A DNA stretch of 64,000 nucleotides, taken from an uncultured Prevotellaceae bacterium. Its GTDB lineage: Bacteria > Bacteroidota > Bacteroidia > Bacteroidales > Bacteroidaceae. Below, piece after piece: positions 62,641 through 64,000 of this stretch. The notes under the pieces were generated by a model. The model saw only the letters and a program-made list of their open reading frames with translations. It was not told the origin of the DNA and searched no databases. The DNA lies in the NCBI GenBank assembly GCA_902783165.1, contig CACZPU010000016.1, positions 17,908 through 81,907 of the forward strand, written 5' to 3'. The number at the start of each line of letters is the position of its first letter. The first letter of the stretch is position 1. The translations under genes were made by a program, and so were the position numbers.

Positions 62641-63528
62641 TTAGAATCCGAATATTTCCTTCAGCTTGGTGTCCAACTGCTCGTCTTCCACCTTGCCAAT
62701 AATGTTTCCATCGCGGTCGATGAGGTACTTGGTAGGCAGGAAGTGGATGGCGTATTTCTCACCGATATCCTGGCTCTTGTCATAACCAATCATCTTTCCG
62801 TTGGCATCTTTCAACTGCTTCAGTCCGCTCAACAGATGGTGGTATCTCTTGATGCCATCCTGCTCGATGGCTTTCAGTGCAGCATTGGGGTTGCTGTCGT
62901 CGGAGGCAACATACACCACATCGAAACCTTTCTTGTTGTATTTGTCGAAGAGAGCCTTCACATGCGGGTTGCTCTTGCGGCAAGGTACGCACCATGAGGC
63001 CCAAAAGTCGAGCAGCACCACCTTGCCCTTCAAAGAAGAAAGACTGAACGGCTTGCCTGTTATCAGGTCTTTCCCCGTAAAGTCGGGTGCCGGATTGCCT
63101 GGATTTACACGGTCGAGCGTTGCTATTTCCGCAGCAATCTCTTTGGCGACGGTTGTCTGCTTGGCAGTTTCGTCCAGCTTATTGTATGCCTCTTTCAATT
63201 TATCAAGCGGCATGTGTCCCAGTTCGGTGCGCAGGAAATTAGCGGCCAGAGGCGTAGAGGGATGCTTCTTCATATAGTCGTTCTGCCGTTTCAGATATGC
63301 CTCCCTCAAGGGTTGCATCAGCGCGTTCACGGAGTCGCGATTGTTCGTCTTGTAGTAAATGTCGTTCAACTCCATCATTCTGGGCATGATATCCCCTAAA
63401 CCGGCCATAAAGGCATTGTACTGATCCATCTGGATCTTGTCTGCCGGCGACAGCTCTTGCTGCTTCGGCTGTGCCATGGCACCCATTGTGAAGAGTGCAA
63501 AGGCAAAGAAAAAAATGGTCTTTTTCAT
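62641..63528 (-). CDS. TlpA-like thioredoxin, exported (type B)
   Basis: 295 residues from the ATG at 63528, one base after the stop of the upstream gene. Signal peptide (MKKTIFFFAFALFTMGAMAQ), a helical region of about 110 residues (MDQYNAFMAGLGDIMPRMM, AANFLRTELGHMPLDKLKEAY), then a TlpA domain with LDFWASWCVPCRKSNPHVKAL and HFLPTKYLIDRDGNII. It lacks the full DUF4369-like beta domain of 57893. The TTG at 63540 is not favoured. Probably co-transcribed with 63530. Confidence 0.85.
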   Translation of the reverse strand: MKKTIFFFAFALFTMGAMAQPKQQELSPADKIQMDQYNAFMAGLGDIMPRMMELNDIYYKTNNRDSVNALMQPLREAYLKRQNDYMKKHPSTPLAANFLRTELGHMPLDKLKEAYNKLDETAKQTTVAKEIAAEIATLDRVNPGNPAPDFTGKDLITGKPFSLSSLKGKVVLLDFWASWCVPCRKSNPHVKALFDKYNKKGFDVVYVASDDSNPNAALKAIEQDGIKRYHHLLSGLKQLKDANGKMIGYDKSQDIGEKYAIHFLPTKYLIDRDGNIIGKVEDEQLDTKLKEIFGF

Positions 63529-63529
63529 G

Positions 63530-64000
63530 TTAGAAACCAAAAATCTCTTTCAGTTTTGCATCAAGTTCCTCGTCTGTCACCTTGCCGATAATTTTACCTT
63601 CACGGTCGATGAGGTACTTCGTGGGCAGGAAGTGGATGGCATATTGCTCACTCACATCCTCGCTCTTGTCGTAGCCGGTCATCTTGCCGTTGGCATCTTT
63701 CATTATCTTCAGTCCGCGCAGCACATGATGGTATTTCTTGATACCATCCTGTTCGATGGCTTTCAATGCATTTTCAGGACGGTCATCGTTGTCAGCCACG
63801 TACACCACATCGAAACCCTTCTTGCGATACTTGTCATAGAGGGCCTTCACATGAGGATTGCTCTTGCGGCAGGGAACACACCATGAAGCCCAGAAATCGA
63901 GCAGCACAACCTTTCCCTTCAGTGAAGAGAGGGCGAAAGGCTTACCCGTTACCAAATCGTTTTTGGCAATCTCTGGCGCAGGTTTGCCGGGCATCACACG
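63530..64000 (-). CDS. TlpA-like thioredoxin (type B), C-terminal 157 residues (partial)
   Basis: The frame is open to the right edge, so the N-terminus is outside the window. Visible: GKPAPEIAKNDLVTGKPFAL, LDFWASWCVPCRKSNPHVKALY, YVADNDDRPENALKAIEQDG, HFLPTKYLIDREGKII and the end DEELDAKLKEIFGF. It is very close to the 62641 protein over its whole visible length, pointing to tandem duplication. Confidence 0.85.
   Translation of the reverse strand, partial: RVMPGKPAPEIAKNDLVTGKPFALSSLKGKVVLLDFWASWCVPCRKSNPHVKALYDKYRKKGFDVVYVADNDDRPENALKAIEQDGIKKYHHVLRGLKIMKDANGKMTGYDKSEDVSEQYAIHFLPTKYLIDREGKIIGKVTDEELDAKLKEIFGF

Noticed and set aside
1-64000. tRNA, rRNA, insertion sequences or prophage
   Set aside because: No cloverleaf, rRNA-like conserved sequence, transposase or phage gene was recognised when reading both strands. 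A covariance-model scan would settle the RNA question.

Overview
The window is chromosomal DNA from a member of the Bacteroidota, most likely Prevotellaceae (Prevotella/Segatella type). Evidence: SusC/SusD and BACON proteins, DUF4302 and DUF6078 families, BspA-like leucine-rich proteins, a Bacteroidota-order division cluster, and several promoters of the Bacteroides type (TTTG, 19-20 bp, TAnnTTTG). No rRNA, tRNA, CRISPR array, phage or insertion sequence was seen.

Layout. 1-3036: end of a DsbD-like gene, an L-cysteine desulfidase/UPF0597 gene, and a greA-HIT operon with a hairpin leader. 3055-20586: the division and cell-wall cluster on the minus strand, read mraZ-rsmH-ftsL-ftsI-murE-mraY-murD-ftsW-murG-murC-ftsQ-ftsA-ftsZ-dgt, headed by a promoter carrying three GTGGAG boxes that are probably the MraZ operator. 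20773-27818: a beta-barrel-like protein, a DUF6078 gene behind a striking GTAC palindrome array, a TonB plug protein without a barrel, a glycine-lipid-type acyltransferase pair, a decayed susD, and aldA. 28050-30906: 2-oxoacid:ferredoxin oxidoreductase (korAB).

31087-56025 is the most interesting part, a long minus-strand set of exported proteins. At its downstream end is a 941-residue protein with a signal peptide, a complete glutamate racemase domain and a complete GltS Na+/glutamate symporter. Upstream lie two N-terminal-cysteine Ntn hydrolases, a C69 dipeptidase, an exported C26 gamma-glutamyl-hydrolase-like protein, then BACON, DUF4302, zinc metallohydrolase, SusD and SusC genes, a membrane TPR-AraC regulator, a third Ntn hydrolase, a C10 protease and two leucine-rich proteins flanking a 61-residue small protein. 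The inferred role is capture and periplasmic breakdown of glutamate-containing (perhaps gamma-linked or D-Glu) peptides or amides, conversion of D-Glu to L-Glu outside the cytoplasm, and sodium-driven uptake of L-Glu. A 24-bp element, 22/24 identical and at the same distance from the -7 box, precedes both susC and the first leucine-rich gene, which argues for one regulon.

56539-64000: five TlpA-like thioredoxin proteins of two sequence types around a GH51 arabinofuranosidase, with two tandem-repeat arrays between genes. The last gene runs off the window.

Gene families are recognised from motifs read by eye; no database search was possible. Where the longest reading frame starts with TTG/GTG ahead of a clear signal peptide, a downstream ATG is given.
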